From NCBI GenBank assembly GCA_963277665.1, contig OY728137.1, positions 1,173,686,670 to 1,173,750,669 of the forward strand: DNA of 64,000 nt. Direction: 5' to 3'. The stretch comes from Viscum album (lineage: Eukaryota > Streptophyta > Magnoliopsida > Santalales > Viscaceae). The translations under genes and the position numbers were made by a program. The notes under the pieces were generated by a model. The model was not told where the DNA came from. It made no database searches and worked only from the letters and a program-made list of their open reading frames with translations. Position 1 is the stretch's first letter, and every line of letters begins with the position of its first letter. Of this stretch, positions 10,594-22,178 are shown piece by piece.

Positions 10594-10818
10594 ATGCCTG
10601 ACCCAACGCATGTACTCACCTATGAGGAATTAGAACTGGAATCCAATCTGTATTATTCCGAAGAGCCCGTCAAGATTCTTGATACGAGAGAACAAGTACT
10701 GAGAAACCGGAAGACTCGTCTGGTAAAAGTCTTGTGGAGAAACCATAAGATGGAAGAGGCAACATGGGAACCCGAGGAACTAATGATGAAGAACCACCGG
10801 ATTCTTTTCATGTGGTAG
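10594..10818 (+). pseudogene. Integrase C-terminal chromodomain
   Basis: In frame with integrase after one stop codon at its start, probably a mutated Tyr codon. EEPVKILDTREQ, VLWRNHKMEEATWEPEE and the downstream tail match the chromodomain that gives chromoviruses their name and is thought to guide integration to modified chromatin. The element's reading frame ends at TAG 10816. Confidence 0.88.
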
Positions 10819-10851
10819 TATTATATAAATTTTGAGGATGAAATTATTTGA

Positions 10852-10863
10852 AGTAGGAGAGAA
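10852..10863 (+). other. Polypurine tract
   Basis: AGTAGGAGAGAA directly precedes the 3' LTR start TGTAACACCCC. It is the expected plus-strand primer position, with one interrupting T. Confidence 0.75.
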
Positions 10864-13800
10864 TGTAACACCCCAAGATTCTACGGTACACTTCTCTTTG
10901 AATAATTAAATAGCGTGTGTTGTACGCAACATCGAGTTCTAACACACCACAACCAATCAAACTAGCCATTATGAATAGTAATACCCACTTTTTGAAATGT
11001 AAAAATTTTATTTTTCAAAATGGACTTCATTTTTGGATTTGTAATATCGAAATTATCCTAGGGTGATTTTTTGGTATTTTTCTGAAAAACTTCATTTTTT
11101 GATGAATAGTGAAACCACTAAGTGGTAGTTAAAAAACTGAATTTTTCATAAAAATTAATTTTACCGCTTCTGTGAGTGGAATTTCAAAAATCCTAGAGTC
11201 ATGGTTAATATCAAGGACTAAAATGTGGTTCATTGAGATGAAAATAATTTTTTGTGAATAGTAACTTTTTACTTTTATTTACCACGGTTAAAAATAAATA
11301 GGGTAATTAAGGGTAAAAATGATATTAATATTACCCTAAAAAATGTTATAATTCTATTGGGTAAGCTTAATTCAACCGAAAACAACCTTAGGAATAAAAT
11401 ATTATCACTTAGGTCCACTTGGATTAGATTAGGACATTTATTATTATTTAATTCAAAGAAGAGTTAAAAGAGTTAAAATCAAAGTTTATTTACTAAATCA
11501 TTTTTAATATAGGGTTATACATTAGATAAATTCGATTGTAAATATTAATTATAAATCTAATAAGATTTCCTACATAATGGTATTTTATTTTTAATTTTTA
11601 GACATTAAATAATTTAATTTATTTATGACCCAATGATGATGCAGTAATTACCATAATAGTGAAAAAGTAAAATAATTGATATTATAAATACCCAAATAAA
11701 TATAATTTGAGACTTTTTATGAATTTAACTAATTTTCTAGGTTAATATGACATGTTAGGAATGATTTAATTAACTTTTTTCGAAGTAATAATTCTGTTAT
11801 AATTTTCAAAAAAAATCAATTTTCCAAATAGTGTCAAAATTGACATAAAAGAGTTTTTAAAACAAATATTATATTATTAATTGATATTAAATTCCTAAAA
11901 ATATAAGGTTCATCCAAGAGACTTATATCATGATAGGTGTATCATTAATGGACCACTTGGGGGTCTCTTGGAGGTATATAGTAAGTTTATTAACTATATA
12001 ATATAAAAATACAAAGTGACATGGTAAGTGTCAAACTAATTAACTAAGAGTTAAAACTAAAAGATATGGTTAATATAATGACCCAAACCTGTCTAAATTC
12101 TATTGGTTGAGTGTTTTTCTACCCATACTCACCTTAAAAGTTAAATAATCTACTTTGGAGCCATTAGAAACCGAATATTAATTTATTATAAAATAATATT
12201 TCTAGCTTTTCCAAAGGTGCCCCTCACCCCTCTTATAAAAGGGAACTCACCCTTCTCATTAACTCACACCTTCAAAGCCATTTGTCTCAGCCAAAATATT
12301 CCCAAATAATCTCTCAAATTCCCTCAATTCATCCTAGAGGCCTTCCTTTAGTCATAAATCCAACCTAAGGAGCCCTTTTGATCAAATCAAAAGGAAGAAC
12401 CCGAAGAAGAGGTAATGATTTCACCACCCTTTTCAAGTTCCTTTCTTCTTCCACTTCTTCTTTCATTGTTATTAAAATTCTAAAATAATAACTCCATTAT
12501 CGTATATATACTTAGATGTTATTATAAATATGGTACAACCATATTCAGTATTCTATCCATCCTTTTAAAAACATGTCACCATACGTGCGTACGTACGGCT
12601 TACCGTCTCCACGTCATGGTGTAATTATTATTCAATAAATTATTATTTGGATGGGTATAATAATGATGTTTAATTCATGTAAATAATAAATATAACATGA
12701 TAATTATTATGTATATATGATATACCATCCAATTATATATTATTTTAATATTAAAAGAATGATATTGTCGCTCGTGCGTACGTACGGACTACAGTCTCCA
12801 TGAACGCGATGAGATTTATTCTCCATCGTATCCATTCAAGTATAATTCTCATTTGATGATTAATAATAGTATCTAACGACTTGATATCATTCGTTATATG
12901 ATTAAGATACAACCTATCCATGAAAAACACTTCTTACGTAACAAAACATATAAAAGAAAATGAGTAAGTTAACACCCGAAACAACGATAATACTAAGATA
13001 TTATTAACAAATTAATGTTAAAAGATCATATATGAAATCATATTAATGTATATGATTCTTGTATAATTTAATAAGAATTATTTCACCATTATACAGGAGG
13101 TTAACCTACCCTCAACCAAGGAAAAGTACAAGGTAAGGGTTTATTTCGCAATCTCTTCATTATCTGAGGTTGTTTATACGTAATAATCTACTGGGATCTC
13201 TTTATCATCCACATCCATGTTTCTTAAAAATGTATTTCAAAACATTTTTACTATTCACAAGAATATGGATTAAAGTCATTTGTACCCTTTTTTGACTTTT
13301 TATAAGGGGTTTATAAAGGAATCTTTCCATCATTTTCCAAACAAGGTGCTTTTTAACCTTTTTTACAGAATTAAGGTAAGAATGTTTTTTTAACTTATAC
13401 GGCGGGTGCGACTATTTTCCACCGTTATAAAATCGTCGAAGCTTCCCTTACAAGATTATAAGAATATTTTCAAAGAAAATGTTTTATTTTATAAATATAT
13501 GACTCTTAAATTATTTCAAAATAGAAAGAGATATTTATCTAAAAAGAGTTTTGATTTCATCTATGTGAACATCCTTTGATGGATTTTACGCTTATTTGAA
13601 GTTTATTTATTATGATACAAAACTTATATATTGTATTGAAGGTTTTGTGATATGTTTGACTGTGGATGGGTTATTTTTATACCATTCATGGTTTACGGAT
13701 GAAGTATTTACATTTCGTATGCTAGTTTTAATATGAATGTTTATGTTATGTTTAAACCTTTTCATATGGGAATGCATTGGAATTAATATGTGATGGGTGG

Positions 13801-14430
13801 AGCCCGCTATAGCTCCCCGATGCATCGGTAGGTCTCATGAGACAAAATAGTGTCTTGGCACAAGGCCTTGGAAAAATATTATTTTTAGTCTTGGCATGAG
13901 GCCTTGGCTATGTGGTTATTATAGTCTGACATTATGCATTCCATCATTATGAAAGTGGTTATTGATATTGCATGTGATTATTCGATTAGTAGAATATCCA
14001 TGTGAATAATTAAATGGCATTATTTCATTTTATTTTTTCCATACTATGTTGAATTTCAAGTTTAAAAGGTTTTTGTTTTAGTTATACATTGCCTTAAATG
14101 TTTATTATTATTTATGAAAGTTTCCTCTATATTGTTATCCTTACAGGGAATTTGAGCTCACCCCTTTTCTAAGTTTTATTTTTCCCAGGATGTGAAGAAG
14201 TAAATTATGAATGACCTGAAGGGATAATATGAGGGGATAAGAGTGTTGACTATGGAGACTACATTGTTGTACTTTTCATTTTTATGATGTAATGTAAAAC
14301 TTTATGAATATATCTTGTGTTTCCAAGGCTACTAAACTAATCGGTCTTTCAAGATTTGGTCTTTCTTGTGATCATGCCAATGTTATGTAATAATGCACTG
14401 AATCTAGGTAACTGGGGTCGGGGTGTTACA
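10864..14430 (+). repeat. 3' LTR of the Tekay-like element
   Basis: It runs from TGTAACACCCC to GGGTGTTACA and is colinear with 2285-5853. Its TATA box is at 12234-12241. A minus-strand open frame at 13610-13825 is not a gene, since it lies in LTR sequence with no domain. Confidence 0.95.
12577..12813 (+). other. Two hairpin modules in the 3' LTR
   Basis: Copy 1 (12577-12621) has arms CACCA-T-ACGTG and CACGT-CA-TGGTG. Copy 2 (12771-12813) has CTCGTGCGT pairing with ACGC-G-ATGAG, where the A-to-G change relative to the 5' LTR turns an A-T pair into a G-T wobble. Start spacing is again 194 bp, and copy 1 is 343 bp after the TATA box. Confidence 0.6.
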
Positions 14431-14435
14431 TTTAA
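14431..14435. repeat. Right target-site duplication TTTAA
   Basis: Exact copy of 2280-2284, marking the far side of the Tekay-like insertion. Confidence 0.9.
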
Positions 14436-15441
14436 TCCCCCCTTGACTTGTAGTTCGGGAAAGATGTGTGGGATGCTGGGAATCGATGGTGTTTATTTTT
14501 GGGACTGTTGGCTACTCACTTTCTTGGGCTGAGCTACGGGACGGAGATCCCCTTACGATCTTGTTTGGGATTCTTGATTGAGCATATGGACTTGTATATA
14601 CCTTGTTCTAGTACCCACTTCTTGGGTTTGGTTACTATCCTTCCAGGAGAGGCGAAGACACGCGAGGTATGCCACGTGCTTTCCGTGTCTAGCTTCTCGT
14701 GGTTGGATGAGTCTACTCTCCTGCTATAGGTAGCGAAGACTCGACGAGAGGTTTATCTTCTCACCGTTTCCAGCTCCTTGTGTCTGGACAAGTCTATATC
14801 CTTTCCCTTGTTGGGTTTAGCTGGACTATTTACTATACTCTTTACTTCACTTTCGGTTATACTCCTTTACTTTTCCCTGTTCGCTCTACTGCTCACCCTT
14901 CGATACCTCATTTGTTTCTCCCTCGAGACTTCGGGGTATCCTACTAAGTATTTTAATACTCACCCTTGATTGGGATTTTCCCGCACTTGGTGTGCCCTTG
15001 CAGACGACAAACAGGTTGGTTGTGACTTCAGTGGAGCTTAGGAGTTCAGGAGCGTGGACCGCATGCGGTGGTCGAAGTCGGGTTCCAGGTGGGGGACCCT
15101 TCCAGCTGTTTTCCTTTTTTTACCTATTGTTGGGTTGTGGAACTTTTCTGGTTGGGCGCGTGTTTTGCCCTTTTCTTTTTCAGTTACTTTCATCATTTTC
15201 TTTGTACTGTTAGAGGTCGATGAACTTGTGGTTTATTTATAGCAGTTGCCCTTTTAGTTTACTTGTCTTTTCTCTTTTACTCTGCACTTTTGCATTGAGT
15301 GTGCTGCGTGTGTGTGTATAGGTACTTAGGAAAAGGCATCCCCAAGTTGTTGTGCCTTTGGCGCTGGTCACCAGCCCCTGGACTATGGAGGTGGGCTTGG
15401 GGTAGTTGCGGCTTGAGCCCGGGTAGGGTCGGGTCATGACA
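14436..15441. other. GC-rich LTR-like block, right part with LTR-type end
   Basis: It continues the block interrupted at 2280, with no coding domain despite short open frames. It ends AGGGTCGGGTCATGACA at 15441, much like the GGTCGGGTTGTTACA ends common in plant gypsy LTRs. No primer-binding site follows. The next sequence is a decayed gypsy gag, so this is probably a solo or truncated LTR that landed in, or abuts, that older element. Confidence 0.5.
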
Positions 15442-15559
15442 ATCATAAAGTACTATTATCGTTTTACTGAGCTAAAATCGTTCACCCCTACTCTAGAAGG
15501 TTATTATATTATGACATAAAATTGATTTGAGGATAGGGTAGTATACACCATCTGATCCT

Positions 15560-16470
15560 AGGTCAATGTATTTAGGTTTTCATATTCTATGAAATAGTCA
15601 ACCAAGCCCTTATCAGAGGGGGAGATTCGTGGGAAGATTATGGTGCGAGTTATGGTGGTTAAACACCTAGATCTCTCAGTGCTTATTCTTCTAGGAATAA
15701 GAGATGTTTTACGGATACTCATGGAGATAATAATAGTTATATTCCACATGATGACAACTTTATGATATGTCACTATTTTTGGAATCCAAGACACGTGAAC
15801 CCTCAGTGCTTATGAGATCCAATAGAATGAAGAGGCTATGGTAGGATGGACAATATTCAGTGTTTATACAGGAACTTTCCATTAGTGCAGAGTGAGTAGG
15901 GATATACACTTACTAAATGATTAGAATAGGGGTTAATAGAACCATGATAGGTAGGTAGGTGTAATACCACTGGACACTCAAGATGTGGTGGTGGTTGAGG
16001 AAGAGGTATCCAGGCTCATGATTCTCATCACCTATAGAGACAACATTTTTATGGAAGTAAGGTAGTGTCTAATATCCACATTACAAGCCAATTACATCAT
16101 GTCCAGTGTATACCAAAGGAGAAAAGAACTATACCATCTTCATTACAAGGTACTATTCTAGTATCTTCTACTTTAGGGCCTGCTTTATTTGAAAAAGGCA
16201 TATCTCACTCATTTATATATGAGTCAATCACAGAGAGTTTGGGCCTCAAGATCAAACAATTCTGTGGAATTGTGATGCTATAAAACCCATTAGGTATATG
16301 ATTAGAGGCTATTCATCATTGCACGGATTTTCCCCTTCAGATATAAGGATATCACTTCATATGGAATATTTTTGACCTTGACATGATGTGCTTTGCCATA
16401 ATCATTGTGATGAACTCATTAGTTCCTTATTGATACCATATTGACTGCTATCATTAGAGGGTATAATTTA
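15560..16470 (+). pseudogene. Remnant of gag C-terminus and protease
   Basis: Around 15765-15815 ICHYFWNPRHVNPQC is a zinc knuckle with one Cys changed to Phe. At 16140-16220 GPALFEKGISHSFIYESI corresponds to the protease active-site segment, where the catalytic Asp-Ser-Gly has become Glu-Lys-Gly. A remnant of the GMDWL region follows near 16440. The protein could not function. Confidence 0.75.
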
Positions 16471-16599
16471 CATCACCAGAGGGAATTAGAAACATGCATA
16501 AGAGAGAATGTGATGTTAGTGTGATTAGTGCTAGACCTGACCAGTAGAGGAAGAGTAATAGGATAGATCAGATCACTAGTATTTTCTTAGATGATCATG

Positions 16600-17970
16600 G
16601 ATTACGACCCAATTTTTTTCCTCCAGTAGTGATGAATATCAGGGAAATATTTCTTGATGACATATCTAGTCTACCTATAGTGTGAGAGGTAGAATTTACC
16701 ATGGATATTATTCTTGGAGAAGAACCAGTGACCATTAATCCTTATAGGATGATACCTGTAGAGCTTCTGGTTCTCAAGAAGTAGTTAGAGGATCTGGAGG
16801 CTAAAATATTCATATTCCCCAACACTTCTCCTTAGGGTTAATCAATACTTTTTTCCAATAAGTAGGATGGTACCCTAAAGACATTGCGGATTAACATTGA
16901 TTGAACCAGATCATGATAAATAATTAGTAACTATTTCCTTGAATAGACAACCTCTTTAATTAGCTCCGAGTAGTGAGAGTGTTTTTAAAGATGAATTTGA
17001 GGCCGTGATATCATCAGGTATGTGTTAGGACCTCAAAAACACCTTAAAAACTTTCATGAGTAGGTATGGTCTTTACGAGTACCTGTTCATTCCATTTGAC
17101 CTCACTAATGCACCTACTATTTTTATGGATCTTATGAATTAGGTTTTCCACCGGTATCTAGATTCATTAATGGTAGTCTTTGTTGATGAAATCTTGGTGT
17201 ATTCATGCTCTAGATAAGACCATCACAAACATCTTGAGATCATGATGAATGCATTGAGAGATCACCAAACCTATGCTAAGCTTAGTAAATGACACTTTTG
17301 ATTGAAAAAGTTAATTCCTTGGGTTATATCATCTTACATTCAGGAGTTTCAGTATACCTAGAGAAAGTGAGAGTTGTAGTTTCTTGGGAGAATCCCAAGA
17401 ACCTATTTGAAATTTGGAGTTTATTAGGGCTATATGAATATTACATAATCTTTATCCATGATTTCTCACATCTTGAATGGCATCTTACGAGCTAGACAAT
17501 GAAAGGTGTGAAATTCATATGGTCAGAAGCATATGAAGCATCCTTTTAGAAGTTGAAGGGCTGTTTGAATTCAGCATTGATATTGATTATACTAAAGCTT
17601 GGAAATATATATATTATATACTAGGACGAATCATGTATTTATCTTGTAGGTATCTTGATATAGGATGAGTGATTCATTGCATATGAGTCTCATCAGTTGA
17701 GGCCTCATGAGTGGAATTACACAACACATAAACTAAAGCTAGTTGTTGTAGATCATGATTTATTCTTTTGGAGAAACTATCTACATAGAGATCATTTTGT
17801 GTTATAAAATGATCACAAAATCTTCAAGTACATCTTTACACAGTGGTATCTAAATCTCAGGTAGCACAGGTGGGTTGTGTACCTACAGTTGTTTTATTTC
17901 GATCTTGCCTACGTACCTGGTAAAGAAAATTCCATGGATGATGCTCTGAGCCAGAAGACATAGAATCAGG
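16600..17970 (+). pseudogene. Remnant of reverse transcriptase and RNase H
   Basis: Recognisable pieces in order are DDISSLPIV..EVEFTMDIIL and INPYRMIPVELLVLKK (16640-16790), a mutated catalytic site MVVFVDEILVYS (17170-17210; normally DD), and HHKHLEIMMNALRDHQTYAK (17220-17280). Next come GYIILHSGVSV (17330), a GLYEYY segment (17430) and RNase H-to-integrase linker YVPGKENSMDDALSQK (17910-17960). In-frame stops are abundant. Confidence 0.8.
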
Positions 17971-17989
17971 TAGTTGAGGAGGAAAACTG

Positions 17990-19550
17990 ATAATGGAAGA
18001 TCATATACTTATTCTCATAGATTCACATTTAGGTTTTGGTGGATCGTGGTCATACTATCCTCTCAGCCTTAGCAGTGACTTATACTCTTCTAGAATGGGT
18101 AATAATGAGGCAGTTATCGGACCCTAAGGGACCTATCTTAAAGGAAATCATCTTGGATGATGATACATCTTCAGGTTGGACCTTGGATGGGAATGATACT
18201 CTACTCTTACATGGGTGTGCGTGGGTCCCAATAGATATCATAGAGGATATGATTTGATAATTTCAAATCTGAACATGGGCGGTCAACCCTAGTATTACAA
18301 AAATGTATTGAGACTTTGATGCCAATATTGGTGTCTTGGTATGAAATGTGAGATTGCTGGCTTTATCACTCATTATTCCACCTATTAGTAGGTGAAAACA
18401 AAACAACAGCAACTAACAGGTCTTTTACAACCATTTTCCATTCCTAAGTGGAAATGGGATGATGTTTCGATGGATTTTTTGACTAGTATACCCAGATCAC
18501 CTTAAGGGAACAATGCAATGTGGGTTTTCATTGATTGTATGATGAATTTCACACATTTCTTACCTGTGTGAGAGACCTTCTTAGTGGATGAGATATAGAG
18601 GATGTATTTCAAGGAGGTTTAATGTCTTAGTGAAGCTCCTCACTCTATCATTTTTTATAATGATTCTTGATTTACGTCATAGTTCTAGAAGGGGTTGCAT
18701 AAGGACCTATGTAGACATGTGATTTTGATTATAGCCTATCACCCACAGACTGATGGCTAGATAGAGAATATGGTTCAGGTTCCATAGGACATGCCCCGTG
18801 CACGCGTTCTTGACTTTGGTGGTACCTAGGGGAATCACATTCCCCACATTCAGTTCACTTATAATAATAGTTTTAAGTTTACCATCGATATGAATCCTTA
18901 CAAAGCCTTATATGATAGGCCTTGCCACTTTCCACTGTGCAGGATATTTGTAGGGGAAGTAGCTACACTTGGACCAATCCTTGTATAGGAGACTACAGAG
19001 TATGTCCTATTGATCAGAAATTACATGATGAAAAGTTAATCCAGACAACATTCCTATGCCAAAAGATGCCAGAGACCTCTCAAGTTTAATGCAGGAGACC
19101 TGGTTTTCTTAACAGTATCACCTAGTTTGGGTTATATATGTATTAAAAAGCAAGTTAACCTCTCATAAATGTTCGTTGGACTCTTTGAAGTTGTGAAACA
19201 GATCATAATAGTGGCTTACTAGACAACACTTCCTTAGAGATATCGGTCTTTGCATGATTTAATTCATATTACATAGCTTGACCGATACTCTCTATACCCA
19301 TCACATGTCTTTCAACCTGATGAGGCTAAAATATATATAGATATTTTATTTGAGTAGTATTACATTCGTATTGTTGATTAGGGAATTGAGACACTCTGAG
19401 AAATGCAAGTTCCTTTGGTATGGATGCTATGGTATCATGATGAAGTACATGATGAGAACTGAGAATGGGAAGCTAATATATGAGTTTAGTGACCAAAACT
19501 CTTTGCGGATGATAGCTCTTTAACCTCAAAAGACCAACTTAGTGATGATT
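17990..19550 (+). pseudogene. Remnant of integrase and chromodomain-like tail
   Basis: Integrase pieces are FSIPKWKWDDVSMDFLTSIP (18440-18495, first catalytic Asp kept), AYHPQTDG (18735-18760), YNNSFKFTIDMNPYKALY (18860-18910) and DLVFLTVSP (19100-19125). From about 19340, YYIRIVD..ETL..VPLVWMLWYHDEVHDEN matches a chromodomain with the usual W..HHE..EATWE core. The open frame 18036-18257 belongs to the integrase N-terminal region and is not a separate gene. Confidence 0.78.
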
Positions 19551-19565
19551 TTCTTTAAGAAGGGA
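19551..19565 (+). other. Degenerate polypurine tract
   Basis: CTTTAAGAAGGGA precedes TGTTTAAATGA and follows the end of the chromodomain remnant, the correct place for the plus-strand primer. Confidence 0.5.
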
Positions 19566-22176
19566 TGTTTAAATGACTTATCTTTTCATGAATATAATTA
19601 TCATTAGTTTTTGTTTTAATTACTTTAAAAGGACATAATAATATTACCCAATGGAGTCACGGGGTCCATGTGGGTGTTCAAGTCTTTTTTGAAGCTCAGA
19701 ACCCTATAAACTGGGAAAAATAATTGGGCCACATGTTTAGTAGACACTGTGCGGGCTAGGCCGTATGACCTCTACCAACCATGTGAGAAAAAAACGAAGT
19801 TCAGAAAGAGCCACATGGTTTGTCTAAAACCATGTGACTCGAGGTGCATGGCAATGCATGAAATTGTAGTATTTTAACAGAGTATTTCTCATGGTTTGTG
19901 TATGTTTATGGAAAACATATGACATAACCATGCATGGAATTATGTAAGTAGTGGTCTAGAGCATAGTTTGGATAAATCGTGTATCCAAACCATCTACGCC
20001 ATATTTTGAGGGTGAAATGACTCTTTCTCTCCGAATTAAATCTATCTACTTATTTATTCTTCCTCCTCATTTTCTCTAAGGATGAATTGCGTTTTATTCT
20101 TCCATGAGTTCCCAAACCATTCAATCAAGTATTTTTGATAACTTCTTCATTCATTTCCCCTGTCAAGATCCATTGAAGGCATTTGATAGTATAAGGAGAG
20201 ATCTCCTGTTCTATTCCCTTCGATCTATGTTTATTTGGTTATCAATCATGCTATTTAGGTAAAATCTAGTATTCACTATTTTCAGGTATTTGAACTATTT
20301 CTTCAATTTCTTCTAACCTAGTCCAAATATGAGGTTGATATTGGGAGATGAGTCATCTATGACCCTAGGGTAGGTTGTCTCATTATTTTACTTATGATTT
20401 TTGGTGTTTTATTGATTTTCCATTATGTTGTATGACAACTTTTTCTGATTAGGTTATTTTTATTTAGTTCTTTATATAAAATTGTTCTTTGCACTTTGAT
20501 ACATTTCCTTGATCATTTTTAGTAGTTTAAAGAAAATTTTCATCATTTATAGAAACTAATTTGGTGTTTGAAATTTAATATCCCCTTAAGGTTAACTATT
20601 TCAAATTCCAAGAACACCTGTTTACCTTTCACGTTTGAATTTAAATGGAATTTCCTTTATTTTATGAATGTTTAATGAAACCCAAGGAACCTCATAAGTT
20701 CTTGGTCCAATAATAATTGGAGTTTCACATGTATTGAATTGCCTTATTGACCATGACACCATTTAAATGACTTGACCTTTATAACTTGAATTACCATCCC
20801 TTGTTAATGAAGTTCCATTGGATAAATAGAATGGAAACACATGAGTGTTTTTTCTCATAAATGAATTGAATGATTTAAAGGAATTAAATAAAATTACTTA
20901 TATAAGGTGGTAAGGCCATTCCATTTGTTTATACTTGATTAAATTCTCATTTTGAATTGTAATATATTGTTGTAGTTGAACTTGACTATTGGGAAACATG
21001 AGAGGCAATGCCTCAAATATTATATTATAAATATGATTACTTTTTGAAATCTAATATTGGAAGATGGTAAGGGATCAGTAGAGCATGAAGATATCAAGAT
21101 CCCTTACATAAGGTGTTGAACATGATATATCACACCATTGAAAACATTAGAACAATGGCCTTGACACGCCCCATACTTTGTTCAATTGTTGACATGATGG
21201 AACAGTCACCATCACGAGTGATGAGAATGAAATCTTCCACTCATTATGAGATATAGTGAATGTACCCTATTTCTTGAGCTTATAGTATTTTTCAAACTGG
21301 TTATGGATGACTATGTTGTTCCCCAATATAGCTAGTACTAAGTATTCTAGGTATATGGCCATTGGCATCCGCATATACTTGGTCCATAGAGGTGGATTAT
21401 ATATATAACTATAATATATATATATCACTATATATATAGTGATTGATCATAAATTCATCTTGGTAATATTCCAAAGGAGGTAGAGCTCCTACATTTCCTT
21501 TAGGAACCTGAGTGGGCCATTATTTATTTATTAAATTTGTTTATTATTTCATTTATACCTGCACACTGTTTAGTTATGAGCATTGATTGGATTACTTCTA
21601 TAAACCATTAGTGGTGGACTAATAATATTTTATCTCACACCCTACTCAGGATGCCTTTGGTACATGAGAAGATTATATGACTACAAGAATAGATAAAGTC
21701 AAGCTCCTTTCTATAGACATCTGACATGCATTACATATAAATGGAGCTTAGGAGTAGATGACCAAGCATATGCTCAAGATGCTAGTGGAGTAGATTTTTG
21801 TCCTTTTTTACTTTTTGTATAGTATAGTTATAAATACATATACCCTGATCCCCATTTATATATCATCATCCTATTAATTCAAGTATCTGACACTGCCTTA
21901 GTGTCTCTCTATATTATTATTAGTCATTCAATTAAATTTATTTTTCTACTGCTTACTTATTTACTATGTCTGTTTATATGATCTACTTCAACTTTTTTAT
22001 GTTCATGGATATCTCTACGATGCCACTATGATATGATGGTATAGTCTTCCCATCACATCACCTTTACACCATCAATGCTATTTAGTAGCCTTTAGAGTAT
22101 AGGGAGGAACACTTGAGTCTATGTGACCCACCATATCGGGGCACAACTTAAGTGGATCCCAGGTCGGGTTTTTACA
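19566..22176 (+). repeat. 3' LTR of the old gypsy element
   Basis: About 2.6 kb from TGTTTAAATGA to CAGGTCGGGTTTTTACA at 22176. The end matches the plant gypsy LTR terminus GGTCGGGTTGTTACA. No second copy lies in the window for comparison, so the start is inferred from the purine tract. Confidence 0.6.
21404..21446. repeat. TA-rich palindromic microsatellite
   Basis: Alternating AT runs with CACTATATATATAGTG form a self-complementary stretch inside the old gypsy LTR. Confidence 0.6.
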
Positions 22177-22178
22177 TA

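Larger units (their letters stand above)
2285..14430 (+). mobile_element. Tekay/Del-like Ty3/gypsy chromovirus, structurally complete, coding decayed
   Basis: The element is 12,146 bp with two LTRs of 3,569 and 3,567 bp that begin TGTAACACCCC and end in TTACA. It is flanked by a perfect TTTAA duplication. Inside, in order, are a degenerate primer-binding site, gag with zinc knuckles, protease, reverse transcriptase, RNase H, integrase, a C-terminal chromodomain and a purine tract. Pol order RT-RNH-INT and the chromodomain place it in Ty3/gypsy chromoviruses; the gag and chromodomain style and the long LTRs suit the Tekay/Del lineage. The first ~75 bp of the LTRs differ at four positions, so insertion is not recent. 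Several stops and at least two frameshifts make it non-autonomous now. Confidence 0.93.
15442..22176 (+). mobile_element. Old, heavily decayed Ty3/gypsy element (interior plus 3' LTR)
   Basis: Pol domains appear in gypsy order (protease, RT, RNase H, integrase, chromodomain-like tail) but with a stop every few dozen codons and many frameshifts. The 5' LTR and N-terminal gag are missing: the element begins abruptly at the GC-rich LTR-like end at 15441. The 3' LTR ends at 22176. It is not the same family as 2285-14430, since LTR sequence and domain wording differ, and it is far older. Confidence 0.85.

Noticed and set aside
14466..15242. Hydrophobic open frames that could be small membrane proteins
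   Set aside because: They overlap in different frames in the GC-rich LTR-like block, have no homology I recognise, and reflect T/C-rich composition.
21404..21446. AT-rich palindrome as a terminator or origin-like element
   Set aside because: It is a simple TA microsatellite in an old LTR. Nothing links it to such a role.
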